A DNA stretch of 46,299 nucleotides from Nitrospinales bacterium (GTDB taxonomy: Bacteria; Nitrospinota_A; UBA7883; JACRGQ01). Of the stretch, positions 24,722 through 34,417 are shown piece after piece. The DNA lies in the NCBI GenBank assembly GCA_023248495.1, contig JAHFEK010000021.1, positions 1 to 46,299 on the forward strand. The letters are read 5' to 3'. The notes beneath the pieces are model-generated. The model was not told where the DNA came from and made no database searches. It was given only the letters and a program-made list of their open reading frames with translations. How positions within the stretch are numbered: the stretch's first letter is position 1; every line of letters starts with the position of its first letter. The translations under genes and the position numbers were made by a program.

Positions 24722-27700
24722 ATGAAGCAACGAATGGCCCGGGGACGGCGAGTATGCAAAGGACTGGCGCCTTTACTGGTGTTGGCTGCCGCCGCGATTA
24801 TAAACGGTTGTGGCGGCGGTTCCGCGCCTCCTTCTCCCAATGCTTCCACAACGGTGACCATTACCGGCACGCTTTCACATATCGCGAAGGCCCAATCTTC
24901 CCTCGGTAGTTCGGCGTCATCCAGGGCGGTTTCAGGCATCGCTTGGGCCGGCGCCACATTGCAGGCGATCGATGCCTCCGGCACGGTGATTGGCACCGGC
25001 ACGGTGAATGCCGATGGGACGTATACCATTTCGGTCGCTCCGGGCAGCAACTACATCATTCGCGTTCAAAGCGGCAATCTTGTTCTCAAAGCGTTCGTGC
25101 CGGCAGTTTCGTCGAGCACGACGGTGAACGTAACCCCCACCACCACGGCGGAAGTAATGGTGCTGGCCCAAGTGCTGGGCGTAACGGATGTTGGCGAGCC
25201 CGGCGTGAATGCATCGCCCGCATTGTCTTTAATCAATGTCGACGCGGTGGTGATCCAGATAGCGGCAAACCCGGATATTGTGACTGTGGCCAACGCGCTG
25301 GCGGCGAACATCGCAGCCAACTACAACGCCAACGCCGTCACGCCATCCATCGGCTCCGCCGATACGACGGTTTCCTCCACCGTGACCGGGATATCGACAA
25401 CCGTTTCCACCACCGCCATTCCCGCCGCGCCTTCCGTGCCCATGGGGATTGGGATTACGGCTGGCGATGGCCGCGTGCTTCTGAAATGGAACGCGGTTGC
25501 CGGGGCGGCTTCTTATAACGTCTACTATCGCGCATCGGCCAATGTTTCCAGCGCCAACGGGACAAAGGTGGCGAACGCAACTTCCGGCGGCGCGATCACA
25601 GGCCTGACGAATGGGACAACTTATTATTTTGTGGTAACCTCGGCAAACGCGGGGGGCGAGAGCGCGATATCCGGCGAAGTGAGCGCCACGCCGCAAGTTT
25701 CCGTTCCCGGCGTGCCAACGGCAATCTCCGCCACCTCCGGCAATGCCCAGGCGACAGTGAGCTGGACGGCGGTGACCGGGGCGGTTTCTTATAGCGTTTA
25801 CTATCGCACGGCGGCTAATGTGACTATTGCCAACGGGACAAAGGTGGCGAACGCAACTTCCGGCGGCGCGATTACCGGCTTGGCGAATGGGACAACTTAT
25901 TATTTTGTGGTAACCGCGGCAAACGCGGGGGGCGAGAGCGCGATATCCGGCGAAGTGAGCGCCACGCCGCAAGTTCCCGCTCCCGGCGCGCCAACAGCGA
26001 TCTCCGCCACCTCTGGCGACGCCCAAGCGACAGTGAGCTGGACGGCGGTGACCGGCGCAACTTCCTATAATGTTTATTACAAAACAACCGCTGGGGTTAC
26101 CAAGGTCAATGGAACGAAAGCGGCCAATGCCGTTTCAGGCAATGCAATTACCGGCCTGACGAATGGGACGGCATATTATTTTGCCGTAACGGCGGTGAAT
26201 GCCGGCGGTGAAAGCGCGGTTTCCAGCGAGGTGAGCGCCACGCCGCAAGTTTCCGCTCCCGGCGCGCCAACGGCAATCTCCGCCACCTCCGGCGATGCCC
26301 AAGCGACAGTGAGCTGGACGGCGGTGACCGGCGCAACTTCCTATAATGTCTATTACAAAACAACCGCCGGGGTTACCAAGGTCAATGGGATAAAGGTGAC
26401 CAATGCCGCTTCCGGCGGTGCGGTCACCGGCCTAACCAACGAGGTTATTCATTACTTTGTCGTTACGGCGGCGGGGCCTGGTGGCGAGAGTGTCATATCC
26501 GCCGAGGTGTACGCAAAGCCTTCTTCCCCCGGCACGTGGACGGCTAAAATCTCGATGGTGAATCAGCGCGATAACGCCGCCAACGCCGTGTTGAACGGCA
26601 TTGTTTACGTTTTGGGGGGCGCTCCGGCCGGTACGGGCATCCTTGATTCAATGGAAGCTTACGACCCCGCGACAAATACGTGGACGGCCAAAGCCGTCAT
26701 GCCCGCATGGTCCGCCACTCCATCAGTTCCAACGTGGGCAGCTTCCGGCACGCCGGCAGCCATGCCGGCCTACCGGTACGGGCCTTCCGCCGCGGCCGTG
26801 AACGGCCTGCTCTACCTCATCGGCGGCACCAGCCTGGTGAACGGTCAAGGACCGATCTATCCTATCGCGGTATACGATCCGACTGCGAACAGTTGGTCGT
26901 CTAATGTTCCGGGAACCGCAACTCCCCTGGCTCCATTGCCCACTGCGCGCTGGGGATTTGACACGGCGGTGGTGGATGGCCTGATTTATGCCATCGGCGG
27001 ATGTATCCAGTCCCCAACGGGCGTTACAAAGTTGAAGACAACGAAGATTACGGCGGCGGCCCCCGGAGCCGTTACCGGGCTTCTTAATAACCATGCGTAC
27101 TGTTTCGCCGCCTCCGCCATGACCGGCGCAACCGAAAGCGCGTTATCGGCCGAAGTCTGCGCGATACCGGAGGCCGCGGTTTCGGCGGCCATCCCCACCA
27201 GGCCCACAGCCATAGCGGGTAACGGGCAGGTGACGTTAAGCTGGACGGCGCCAACCACGCCGCCCGCCTCCTACAATATTTACTATTCCACCTCGCGCTT
27301 GGTGACCATCGGCGGGGCGGGGGTGACGATGGTAAATGTTCCGGCTGGAACCAGCGCCACAATCAACGGGCTAACAAACGGAACAACCTATTATTTCCGC
27401 GTGACGGACAACCTTGGCACGGCGGCCAATCTATCGCTTGAATTGGCCTCCACGCCGCAGGCCGCCGCCCCCGCTGGAGCCCCAACCGGGCTGACTGCCA
27501 CGCCTGGAAATGCCCAGGTGACTTTAAGTTGGACGCTCGTTGGGGGCGCGACATCCCACAACCTTTATTACGATACCGGTTTCAACATCTATTACGGCAC
27601 GGTTGAGGCGTATGATCCGGTGGCGAACACTTGGACGACGAAAGCCTCCATGCCGACCCCGCGTTATGGCTCCACCGTTTCCGTTGTGAACGGCCTGATT

Positions 27701-28435
27701 TACGCCATCGGCGGTTGGGGCGGCTGGCCGGAACTCTCCGTGGTGGAGGTGTACAACCCCGCCACAAACACGTGGTCGACAACGGTTCCCGTTAACACCG
27801 CGACCACCGCGCTTGGAACTGCCGGGGCGGCGCTGGCCCCCATGCCAACCGCGCGCGACGATTTTGGCTATGCCGTGATAAATGGCGTTATCTACGCCAT
27901 CGGCGGCGACATTAATGCGTTCAATGATGCTACAAGCACGCCCTGTTGCACAACGGTGGTGGAGGCCTACGACGCTGTTACGAACAAATGGTCGGCGAAG
28001 ACCTCTATGCCGACCATGCGCGATGACTTTGACGCCTCAGTGGTGGATGGCGTGATTTACGCCATCGCGGGCAGCCGTGACGGCGTATTTACCGCAGTCC
28101 CCACCCCCGCGAACAACGGCGGTTATTCGCTAATTATCAATGAGGCATTCAACATTTCCACCATCCCCGTTCCCAAAGGAGTGACCGCCGCCGCGACCGG
28201 CACTCAGGTTTCCCTTAACTGGAATGCGGTGGCTGGGGCGGCCTCATACAACATCTATTGGTCAAACAAGGCCGGTGTTTCCACCACCGCCAACAGCACG
28301 AAGATAGCCAACGGCACATCCACCGCGTATACCCATACCGGCCTCACCGTTGGGACGTGGTATTACTATGTTGTCACGGCGGTAACCGCTTCGGGCGAAA
28401 GCCTTCCTTCCAACGAAGTTGCCGTAAAACCATAA
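24722..28435 (+). CDS. Lipoprotein with fibronectin III domains and a Kelch propeller
   Basis: This 1237-residue surface protein begins with a lipoprotein signal peptide (lipobox IINGC, Cys30). Residues 40-120 resemble a carboxypeptidase regulatory-like beta domain. Four FN3 domains follow at about 237-600; three of them start TAISATSG and repeat with a 276-bp period. From 603 six Kelch blades can be traced by the pattern VNGLIYAIGG...VEAYDPxTNTW. Blade 3 is split after YAIGGC (about residue 761) by roughly 195 residues of FN3 sequence (half domain, whole domain, half domain), and resumes at YYGTVEAYDP (about 957). A last FN3 closes the protein (1147-1237). Ser, Thr and Ala richness fits an exported adhesin-like or glycan-binding protein; a link to the cellulose locus downstream is possible but not shown. 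Confidence 0.88.
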   Translation: MKQRMARGRRVCKGLAPLLVLAAAAIINGCGGGSAPPSPNASTTVTITGTLSHIAKAQSSLGSSASSRAVSGIAWAGATLQAIDASGTVIGTGTVNADGTYTISVAPGSNYIIRVQSGNLVLKAFVPAVSSSTTVNVTPTTTAEVMVLAQVLGVTDVGEPGVNASPALSLINVDAVVIQIAANPDIVTVANALAANIAANYNANAVTPSIGSADTTVSSTVTGISTTVSTTAIPAAPSVPMGIGITAGDGRVLLKWNAVAGAASYNVYYRASANVSSANGTKVANATSGGAITGLTNGTTYYFVVTSANAGGESAISGEVSATPQVSVPGVPTAISATSGNAQATVSWTAVTGAVSYSVYYRTAANVTIANGTKVANATSGGAITGLANGTTYYFVVTAANAGGESAISGEVSATPQVPAPGAPTAISATSGDAQATVSWTAVTGATSYNVYYKTTAGVTKVNGTKAANAVSGNAITGLTNGTAYYFAVTAVNAGGESAVSSEVSATPQVSAPGAPTAISATSGDAQATVSWTAVTGATSYNVYYKTTAGVTKVNGIKVTNAASGGAVTGLTNEVIHYFVVTAAGPGGESVISAEVYAKPSSPGTWTAKISMVNQRDNAANAVLNGIVYVLGGAPAGTGILDSMEAYDPATNTWTAKAVMPAWSATPSVPTWAASGTPAAMPAYRYGPSAAAVNGLLYLIGGTSLVNGQGPIYPIAVYDPTANSWSSNVPGTATPLAPLPTARWGFDTAVVDGLIYAIGGCIQSPTGVTKLKTTKITAAAPGAVTGLLNNHAYCFAASAMTGATESALSAEVCAIPEAAVSAAIPTRPTAIAGNGQVTLSWTAPTTPPASYNIYYSTSRLVTIGGAGVTMVNVPAGTSATINGLTNGTTYYFRVTDNLGTAANLSLELASTPQAAAPAGAPTGLTATPGNAQVTLSWTLVGGATSHNLYYDTGFNIYYGTVEAYDPVANTWTTKASMPTPRYGSTVSVVNGLIYAIGGWGGWPELSVVEVYNPATNTWSTTVPVNTATTALGTAGAALAPMPTARDDFGYAVINGVIYAIGGDINAFNDATSTPCCTTVVEAYDAVTNKWSAKTSMPTMRDDFDASVVDGVIYAIAGSRDGVFTAVPTPANNGGYSLIINEAFNISTIPVPKGVTAAATGTQVSLNWNAVAGAASYNIYWSNKAGVSTTANSTKIANGTSTAYTHTGLTVGTWYYYVVTAVTASGESLPSNEVAVKP

Positions 28436-28562
28436 CGGGCTAACGAACTGAAAAACATTATTGATTGCCATGTTCCGGCCTAATTTGGAATGAATCAAAG
28501 GGTTTCTCAACCCGCAAAATTTATCCGATTTGCAGCAGGGTTGCGGTAATATATTGGCACTT

Positions 28563-30833
28563 ATGGCAAGCAATAAGGTTTCGTTTCAGGACATCAAAGA
28601 GGGGATTTTTTCCCAGATGGGCCTTGGCGTCATCATTTTGGTTTTGACGCTCTTTTTCCTCAATTTCATCGAAGGCTACATGGGGCAGGTTCAAATCTTG
28701 GCGACCGGTTGGGGCCTTTTGGCGGTCATCGTGCTGTTGTTCAGGAAGCCCCTGATTCATGACAACCCGGTGTGGCGGCTGCTCTTTCTTTTTCTGGGGG
28801 CATTCATCAGCCTGCGGTATATCCTCTGGCGCACCACCGATACGCTGCAATACACCGGTCCCGCCGATTTTGTCGCCATGACCATTTTGTATCTGGCCGA
28901 GTGCTACGCAATCATGATTCATATGATGGGGCTTTTTATCAACGCGTCCCCCTTGGAGCACCGGGTCATCCCGCTTTCCGGCGATTCCCGCGGCTATCCA
29001 ACGGTGGACATTTTTATTCCGACCTACACCGAATCGGAAGACCTCGTGAAAGCGACGGCGACCGCGGCAAAACAGATCGATTATCCCGCCGACAAACTGA
29101 ACATCTACATCATCAACGACGGCAGCACCGTGGCCCGCCGCAACAATATCGCCACCTCCGCCGAGGCCTGGCAACGGCATTACACCCTGCGGAAAATCGC
29201 CGAGCGGGTCGGCGTTCATTACCTGACCCGTGAGGAAAATAATCACGCCAAGGCGGGGAACATTAACGCCGCGCTGGGTCATACGAACGGGGAGTTGGTG
29301 CTGATTTTGGATTGCGACCACGTGCCGACGCGCGACATCCTCAAAATGACGGTCGGCCGGTTTTTAGCAGACCCCAAGCTGTTTCTCGTGCAGGCCCCCC
29401 ATTTTTTTATCAATCCGACGCCGGTGGAAAAGAACGTAACCAATGTCGGGAGCGTATCGTCGGAAAACGATATGTTTTTCCGGACCATGCATTTGGGATT
29501 CGATTCGTGGAACGCCAGCTACTTCTGCGGATCGGCCGCTCTTTTGCGCCGCAAATGCCTGGACGAGGTGGGAGGGGTCAGCGGCGAAACGATCACCGAA
29601 GACGCCGAAACATCCCTGAAGCTCCACGCCAAGGGATACAACAGCGTCTATATCAACCGGCCGATGGTCTGCGGACTCCAGCCGGAAACGTTCAACGATT
29701 ATGTTACGCAGCGCATCCGGTGGGCGCAGGGGATGATCCAGATATTCATCATGCACAACCCGCTCACCATCAAGGGGCTTTCCTGGCCGCAGAGGATAGC
29801 GTATTTCAATTCCTGCGTATTCTGGTTCTTCGGCATGCCGCGCATGGTGTATTTCCTCGCGCCCGCGCTTTTCCTCATGTTCGGCTTGAAGGTGTACCAC
29901 GCCACGATGATCCCGATTATGGCGTATGCGATACCGCATCTGTTGAGCACCTTTTTTATCATGGACTTCTTGTACGGCAGATCCCGCAAGCCGTTGTTCT
30001 CCGAAATTTACGAAACGGTGCAGGCCCTGTTCCTTATTCCGGCGGTATTGTCGGTTATCATCCACCCCCGCAAGCCGACGTTTAAAATCACCCCCAAGGG
30101 GCAGACCAACCTTTCCGAATCGCTCAATCCGCTGGCGATCCCGTTCATCGCCATTATCTTTATCAATGTTTTCGCCCTTAGCGAGGCGGTGTATAAATGG
30201 ATTAATTTCCCCATTTACCGCGATGTTATCGCCGTGACCGGCGCATGGTGCCTCTACAACTCCTTCCTCGTGATCATTTCAATGGGCGCCTTCTGGGAGC
30301 GCAAGCAGGTGCGTTACTACCACCGGATTTCCGCCAGCGGGAAAGTGAACGCGTTTTTCCCCCGCATGGATTACCGCTGCACCGGCGAGTTGAGGGACGT
30401 GTCGCTGGCTGGTCTCGGTTTCGACGCGGAGCTGCCGTGGGAGCCGAAACCGAACGAGGAAGTCCACCTGACGGTAAGCTCCAGCGACGGGAAAGTGTTT
30501 GAGTTCGAAGCGACGGTGCCGCGCGCGTTCAAGCGGGGGAACAAATATTTCCTCGGATCCCTCCTTCCGTTAAACTACGAAACCTTTTCCAAAACCGTGG
30601 GGTTCGTTTATGGCGACAGCGAGCGGTGGGTTGAATACTGGAAGAAGACGTCGTTGCCGGGAAACTCGTTTAAGCTTGTTTCGGCCTTTTTCCTTCTCGG
30701 GATAAAAGCGATATTGGAGATTTTGCTTGTTTCTGTTAAGATTTTCTTCGTCAAAATAAAGGAAACTGCGCTGAAGTTGCGCGCTCAGGATATGGTTAAT
30801 TCGGAGAGTGGGAAAACTACCGAATCTGTGTAA
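28563..30833 (+). CDS. bcsA: Cellulose synthase catalytic subunit, copy 2 (UDP-forming)
   Basis: The 756-residue enzyme is a close paralogue of the copy at 3510-5765, with all the same elements: N-terminal membrane helices, GT2 motifs DCDH, TEDAETS and QRIRW, and a PilZ domain with RYYHR and DVSLAG for cyclic di-GMP. Most differences lie in the first 60 and last 60 residues; the catalytic core is almost the same at protein level. The ATG at 28563 is the likely start; a TTG 11 codons upstream is possible, and neither has a strong ribosome site. It is followed 23 bp later by bcsB, which makes this the main synthase of the locus. The C-terminal tail is longer and more basic than in copy 1. Confidence 0.96.
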   Translation: MASNKVSFQDIKEGIFSQMGLGVIILVLTLFFLNFIEGYMGQVQILATGWGLLAVIVLLFRKPLIHDNPVWRLLFLFLGAFISLRYILWRTTDTLQYTGPADFVAMTILYLAECYAIMIHMMGLFINASPLEHRVIPLSGDSRGYPTVDIFIPTYTESEDLVKATATAAKQIDYPADKLNIYIINDGSTVARRNNIATSAEAWQRHYTLRKIAERVGVHYLTREENNHAKAGNINAALGHTNGELVLILDCDHVPTRDILKMTVGRFLADPKLFLVQAPHFFINPTPVEKNVTNVGSVSSENDMFFRTMHLGFDSWNASYFCGSAALLRRKCLDEVGGVSGETITEDAETSLKLHAKGYNSVYINRPMVCGLQPETFNDYVTQRIRWAQGMIQIFIMHNPLTIKGLSWPQRIAYFNSCVFWFFGMPRMVYFLAPALFLMFGLKVYHATMIPIMAYAIPHLLSTFFIMDFLYGRSRKPLFSEIYETVQALFLIPAVLSVIIHPRKPTFKITPKGQTNLSESLNPLAIPFIAIIFINVFALSEAVYKWINFPIYRDVIAVTGAWCLYNSFLVIISMGAFWERKQVRYYHRISASGKVNAFFPRMDYRCTGELRDVSLAGLGFDAELPWEPKPNEEVHLTVSSSDGKVFEFEATVPRAFKRGNKYFLGSLLPLNYETFSKTVGFVYGDSERWVEYWKKTSLPGNSFKLVSAFFLLGIKAILEILLVSVKIFFVKIKETALKLRAQDMVNSESGKTTESV

Positions 30834-30858
30834 CTCGGAGAGTGGGGAGACTGCCGAT
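30801..30858 (+). repeat. Short direct duplication across the bcsA2-bcsB junction
   Basis: About 24 bases beginning TCGGAGAGTGGG occur twice, at 30801 and 30835 (34 bases apart), with about three differences. The first copy codes for the end of BcsA2; the second provides the GGGGAGA ribosome site and the ATG of bcsB. Confidence 0.75.
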
Positions 30859-33085
30859 GCTTAAACGATTTCTATTGTTGTATGTTTTCACGGTTTTAGG
30901 GGCGGATGCCGCGTTGGCGGAAAAGCTTACGCTTCCTCTTAATAAGCTTATTCCCCTGAAAATGATTGAGCTTAAGTGCACGTCGGGGGTGCGCATCGCG
31001 TATTTGCCGATTCCCGAACGGTGGCAGATAAAATCGACCCGGCTGAATATCCATTACATAAACTCGACCAACCTGCTGAAAGAGATGTCGCAGCTTGCGG
31101 TCATCGTGAATGATTCCAAGGTGGGACAGGTCAAGCTAAGCCCCGAATTTCCCGAAAATAACCTGGTGCTCGATATTCCCCCCGCCATCCTCAAGGCGGA
31201 TTATAACGAGATCGCGTTGCAAGTGGCCCAGCATTTCAAAAAGGAGGGTTGCGAACTCCCCTGCTCACCCGACCTGTGGACCTATATCAACACCGATCTG
31301 TCGTCGATTGAGATCGATTATGATATGAAACCGGTGCCCCTGAATATGCACGCGGCGGCCGAGTTTGCCTTTGACGCGCGCATCATCACGGATAACGTCG
31401 TTAATCTGGTGCTGGAAAACTCCGCCGCCGACACGGTCACCGTCGCGGGCATCGTGGCCTCCGGCATCGCGCGGAAATACGTGTACCGGCCGGTATCGTT
31501 CACCGTGTCGGAAACCATGGTGCCGGGCCGCGATAACGTGCTTATAGGCAAAAAGGAATTTGTGGAACAGGTGATGGGCGGTTACCAAACCGACATCCCC
31601 GTCACCGAGCCGATGGTCAAGGTGGTGCCGTTGCCCCACATGGAAAACGGCCGGGTCATTCATGACGCCTCGCACGCGCTTTTCATCGTCACCGGCTTAA
31701 CGTCCGATCACTTGAAGATGGCCGCTGAAACGATGGCCATCATGAATTTCCCGTTTCCGGGTTCGGACGAGATACGGGTGCGCGAGTTCCGCCTGCCGGA
31801 CGTCACCATGTACAGCGGCAAGAACATCATCACCACGGAAAAGCAGCACCGCTTCCGTTCCCTCGATTTCAAAACGCATACGTTCCGCGGTATGCAGCCG
31901 GCCCCGGCGGAAATCACCTTCCGGTTGCCGCCCGACTTCATGATTAAGCAGAATGAATACGCGAAGATAAACCTTAACTTCGCCTACGGCGCCGGGATGC
32001 GCCTGGATTCGGCGCTGAATATCCTCGTGAACGACACGCATGTGCGCGCCATCAATCTGGATAAACCGACCGGCGACTCCCTTAGCGGTTATAAAGTCGA
32101 GCTTCCCACTTACCTGTTCAAGCCGGGAACGAATGTGTTGAAATTCGTTTCCATTTTGACGCCGGTCGCCAAGGAGTGCGACATCATACAGCCGGAGAGC
32201 TTTTTTCTCACGGTGTTCGACAATTCGACGTTCTACATTCCCTCCATGCCGCACCTTATCGAGATGCCGAAAGTCGAACTGTTCATGCTGAACGGCTTCC
32301 CGCTGACCCGCTGGCCCGACGGGTACGAGAGCTTAATCATGCTGGCTTCAAAAGACAAAAACACCATCGAGGCCGCGTTGAACGTCATGAGCGTTCTTAC
32401 TCAGAAAAACGGGTACCCCCTCTTCGGCATCGAAATCGGGTATTCGGTTCCGCCGGCGTGGCATGGTGAAATCCTGGCGATAGGGGATGTCGCCTCTATA
32501 CCGCCGAACCTTATGGCCGCGGCGCCGCTGAAACTTTCGGAGGTCTCTGAAATCTCGTATCCGGTCAACAAGGCCGAGGGATGGGAAGGCGGCGGCACGT
32601 CGTATGCCACCGTGAAGGAAACCGGCCGATTGAGCGATAGCAGCGGCTTGATTATGGAATTCGAGTCCCCCCTTAAAAAGGCGCGCACCGTTGTTATGAT
32701 GACGGCCAACACCACCGCCGGTGTGTTGGCTCTTTCCAAGGCGGTGATGGATGCCGGCGTGCAAACGCAATTGAAGGGGAACCTCTCGATCATTTCCCTT
32801 ACCCCGCCCGACTACCGCATTGATTCCATCGGCTCCGGCAAGCAGTATCTGACAGGCAAAAAAGGGGAGGTCTCCACGCTGGAATACTTCGTCTATAACA
32901 ACCCGTATCTTTACTACATAATCGGCGCGGTGTTGTTTATGGTTGTTGCCGTGGTTGTGATGGGAACGGCCCGCCGCTTCAGGTTGGCAAGAACCGCGGA
33001 AAAAGGAATAATCGAGAGAAGGCCTATAATGCGCCAGTTCCGCGACATGTTGCGCGAGATGTTCTTGCGCAAGCCTGGCAGGTAG
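30857..33085 (+). CDS. bcsB: Cellulose synthase periplasmic subunit
   Basis: BcsB is the periplasmic, membrane-anchored partner of BcsA; it holds the channel open and guides the glucan outward through carbohydrate-binding and flavodoxin-like domains. This 742-residue protein has a signal peptide (MLKRFLLLYVF...ALA), BcsB-family beta-rich sequence such as PLKMIELKCTSGVRIAYLPIP and ELPCSPDLWTYINTDLSSIEIDY, and a C-terminal membrane helix (about 685-710, YYIIGAVLFMVVAVVVMG) with a basic tail that packs on BcsA. The ATG at 30857 with GGGGAGA six bases upstream is preferred over the GTG at 30842. It is four bases ahead of bcsZ. Confidence 0.95.
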   Translation: MLKRFLLLYVFTVLGADAALAEKLTLPLNKLIPLKMIELKCTSGVRIAYLPIPERWQIKSTRLNIHYINSTNLLKEMSQLAVIVNDSKVGQVKLSPEFPENNLVLDIPPAILKADYNEIALQVAQHFKKEGCELPCSPDLWTYINTDLSSIEIDYDMKPVPLNMHAAAEFAFDARIITDNVVNLVLENSAADTVTVAGIVASGIARKYVYRPVSFTVSETMVPGRDNVLIGKKEFVEQVMGGYQTDIPVTEPMVKVVPLPHMENGRVIHDASHALFIVTGLTSDHLKMAAETMAIMNFPFPGSDEIRVREFRLPDVTMYSGKNIITTEKQHRFRSLDFKTHTFRGMQPAPAEITFRLPPDFMIKQNEYAKINLNFAYGAGMRLDSALNILVNDTHVRAINLDKPTGDSLSGYKVELPTYLFKPGTNVLKFVSILTPVAKECDIIQPESFFLTVFDNSTFYIPSMPHLIEMPKVELFMLNGFPLTRWPDGYESLIMLASKDKNTIEAALNVMSVLTQKNGYPLFGIEIGYSVPPAWHGEILAIGDVASIPPNLMAAAPLKLSEVSEISYPVNKAEGWEGGGTSYATVKETGRLSDSSGLIMEFESPLKKARTVVMMTANTTAGVLALSKAVMDAGVQTQLKGNLSIISLTPPDYRIDSIGSGKQYLTGKKGEVSTLEYFVYNNPYLYYIIGAVLFMVVAVVVMGTARRFRLARTAEKGIIERRPIMRQFRDMLREMFLRKPGR

Positions 33086-33089
33086 CCAC

Positions 33090-34175
33090 GTGGTTCGACG
33101 ATGGATGTTACGAGTGATGGTGGCGGCGCTGGTAATGAGCTCCGCCATCGGCAACGCCGCGTCCGCCGTCACGGATCCCGCCGTGCCTGCGGGAGGTGAA
33201 ATTTTGTGGGACCGGTATAAGGCCCGCTTTATCACCGCTGACGGGCGCGTCGTCGATTTTTATCAGGAGCAGGGGAGCCATTCCGAAGGGCAGGGCTTTG
33301 CCCTGATTTTGGCCGCGGCCAATAACGACAAACCGGCGTTTGACGCCGTGTGGCGGTGGACCAAAAGCAACCTGCGCGTGCGGCACGATGCCCTGTTTGG
33401 CTGGCGCTGGGGAAAGCGCAACACCGGTGCCTGGGATATCATCGACTACAACACCGCCACGGACGGCGATGTTCTTATCGCCTTCGGCCTTTTAAAGGGC
33501 TACCAAAGATGGCATGACGAGGAATACCGTACCGAAGCGCTTAAAACATTGGTGGATCTGCGCACCAGGATGGCCGTTGACTGGCATGGGAAAACGGTGC
33601 TCCTGCCCAGTTATTACGGGTTCTCGGTTCCGGTCGGGATCGTTCTCAACCCCTCCTATATCGTCTTTCCCGCGTATCGGCTTTTCGCGGCGTTCGATGA
33701 CCGCGCTTTCTGGGAAAAGGCGTACCACGACGGCTTTTACGTCATCTCAAAATCGTATTTTGGGGAGCATCCGCTTCCCCCGGATTGGATTGTAATGTAT
33801 GAAAGTGGCGTCGACATTTTCAGGGAGAAGGGGAGCCTGTTCGGCTTCGAGGCGATCCGGGTTCTTCTGTATCTCGGTCAGGAAAAGACCCGCCAATTCG
33901 AAAAAGGCACTGCTTGGATGTTTGATTATTTCTTGCGTACCGGAGAGTTGCCCCTCTGGGTCGATCTGGACAAAAGCGCCTACTCCATCGCTCGCGCCAG
34001 CGCGGGAACGTACGCCAGCTTTGCCGCCGTGGCCAAGCGGCTGGGAAAAGCGGATGTGGCGGCCAAATTGGCCGAGCAGGGGCGGAAGCAGCTGGGGGCG
34101 GAAGGGGATCAGAACTATTATTCCTATTCGCTGTATCTGCTTGGAACTTCAGGAGCTCTGGAAGTAAACGATTAG
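33090..34175 (+). CDS. bcsZ: Periplasmic endo-1,4-beta-glucanase, glycoside hydrolase family 8
   Basis: The 361-residue cellulase has a signal peptide (start MVRRWMLRVMV, Ala-rich cleavage region near residue 25). The GH8 signature is clear: HSE66GQGFALILAA with the proton-donor Glu and TATD125GDVLIAFGLL with the nucleophile-side Asp, plus FGWRWGK and YYSYSLYLLG. BcsZ trims or releases glucan chains in the periplasm and is needed for normal fibre assembly. The GTG start follows bcsB by four bases, so the genes are co-translated. A 242-bp gap separates it from the cyclase gene. Confidence 0.95.
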   Translation: MVRRWMLRVMVAALVMSSAIGNAASAVTDPAVPAGGEILWDRYKARFITADGRVVDFYQEQGSHSEGQGFALILAAANNDKPAFDAVWRWTKSNLRVRHDALFGWRWGKRNTGAWDIIDYNTATDGDVLIAFGLLKGYQRWHDEEYRTEALKTLVDLRTRMAVDWHGKTVLLPSYYGFSVPVGIVLNPSYIVFPAYRLFAAFDDRAFWEKAYHDGFYVISKSYFGEHPLPPDWIVMYESGVDIFREKGSLFGFEAIRVLLYLGQEKTRQFEKGTAWMFDYFLRTGELPLWVDLDKSAYSIARASAGTYASFAAVAKRLGKADVAAKLAEQGRKQLGAEGDQNYYSYSLYLLGTSGALEVND

Positions 34176-34417
34176 CGGGTTTTTTTCGCGGGGAAGCGCC
34201 GCGGGTTGTTTAATGCATCGGGATATTTCATGCGTGTATCGTCTTGAAGAAGGTGATTGCGCTTGAAGCGTAAATCGGGCAAACTATATTTGCATCTGCG
34301 GGGAGTGTTCGGCAGAATGCGAGATGGGAAAGCGGCTTTAACTGGCCGGTTTCTCAATTATCGCCGGCGAGTCACTGGGGCTGCGCCGGCGAAGCACGTT
34401 TATTATTGAGGTGCACC

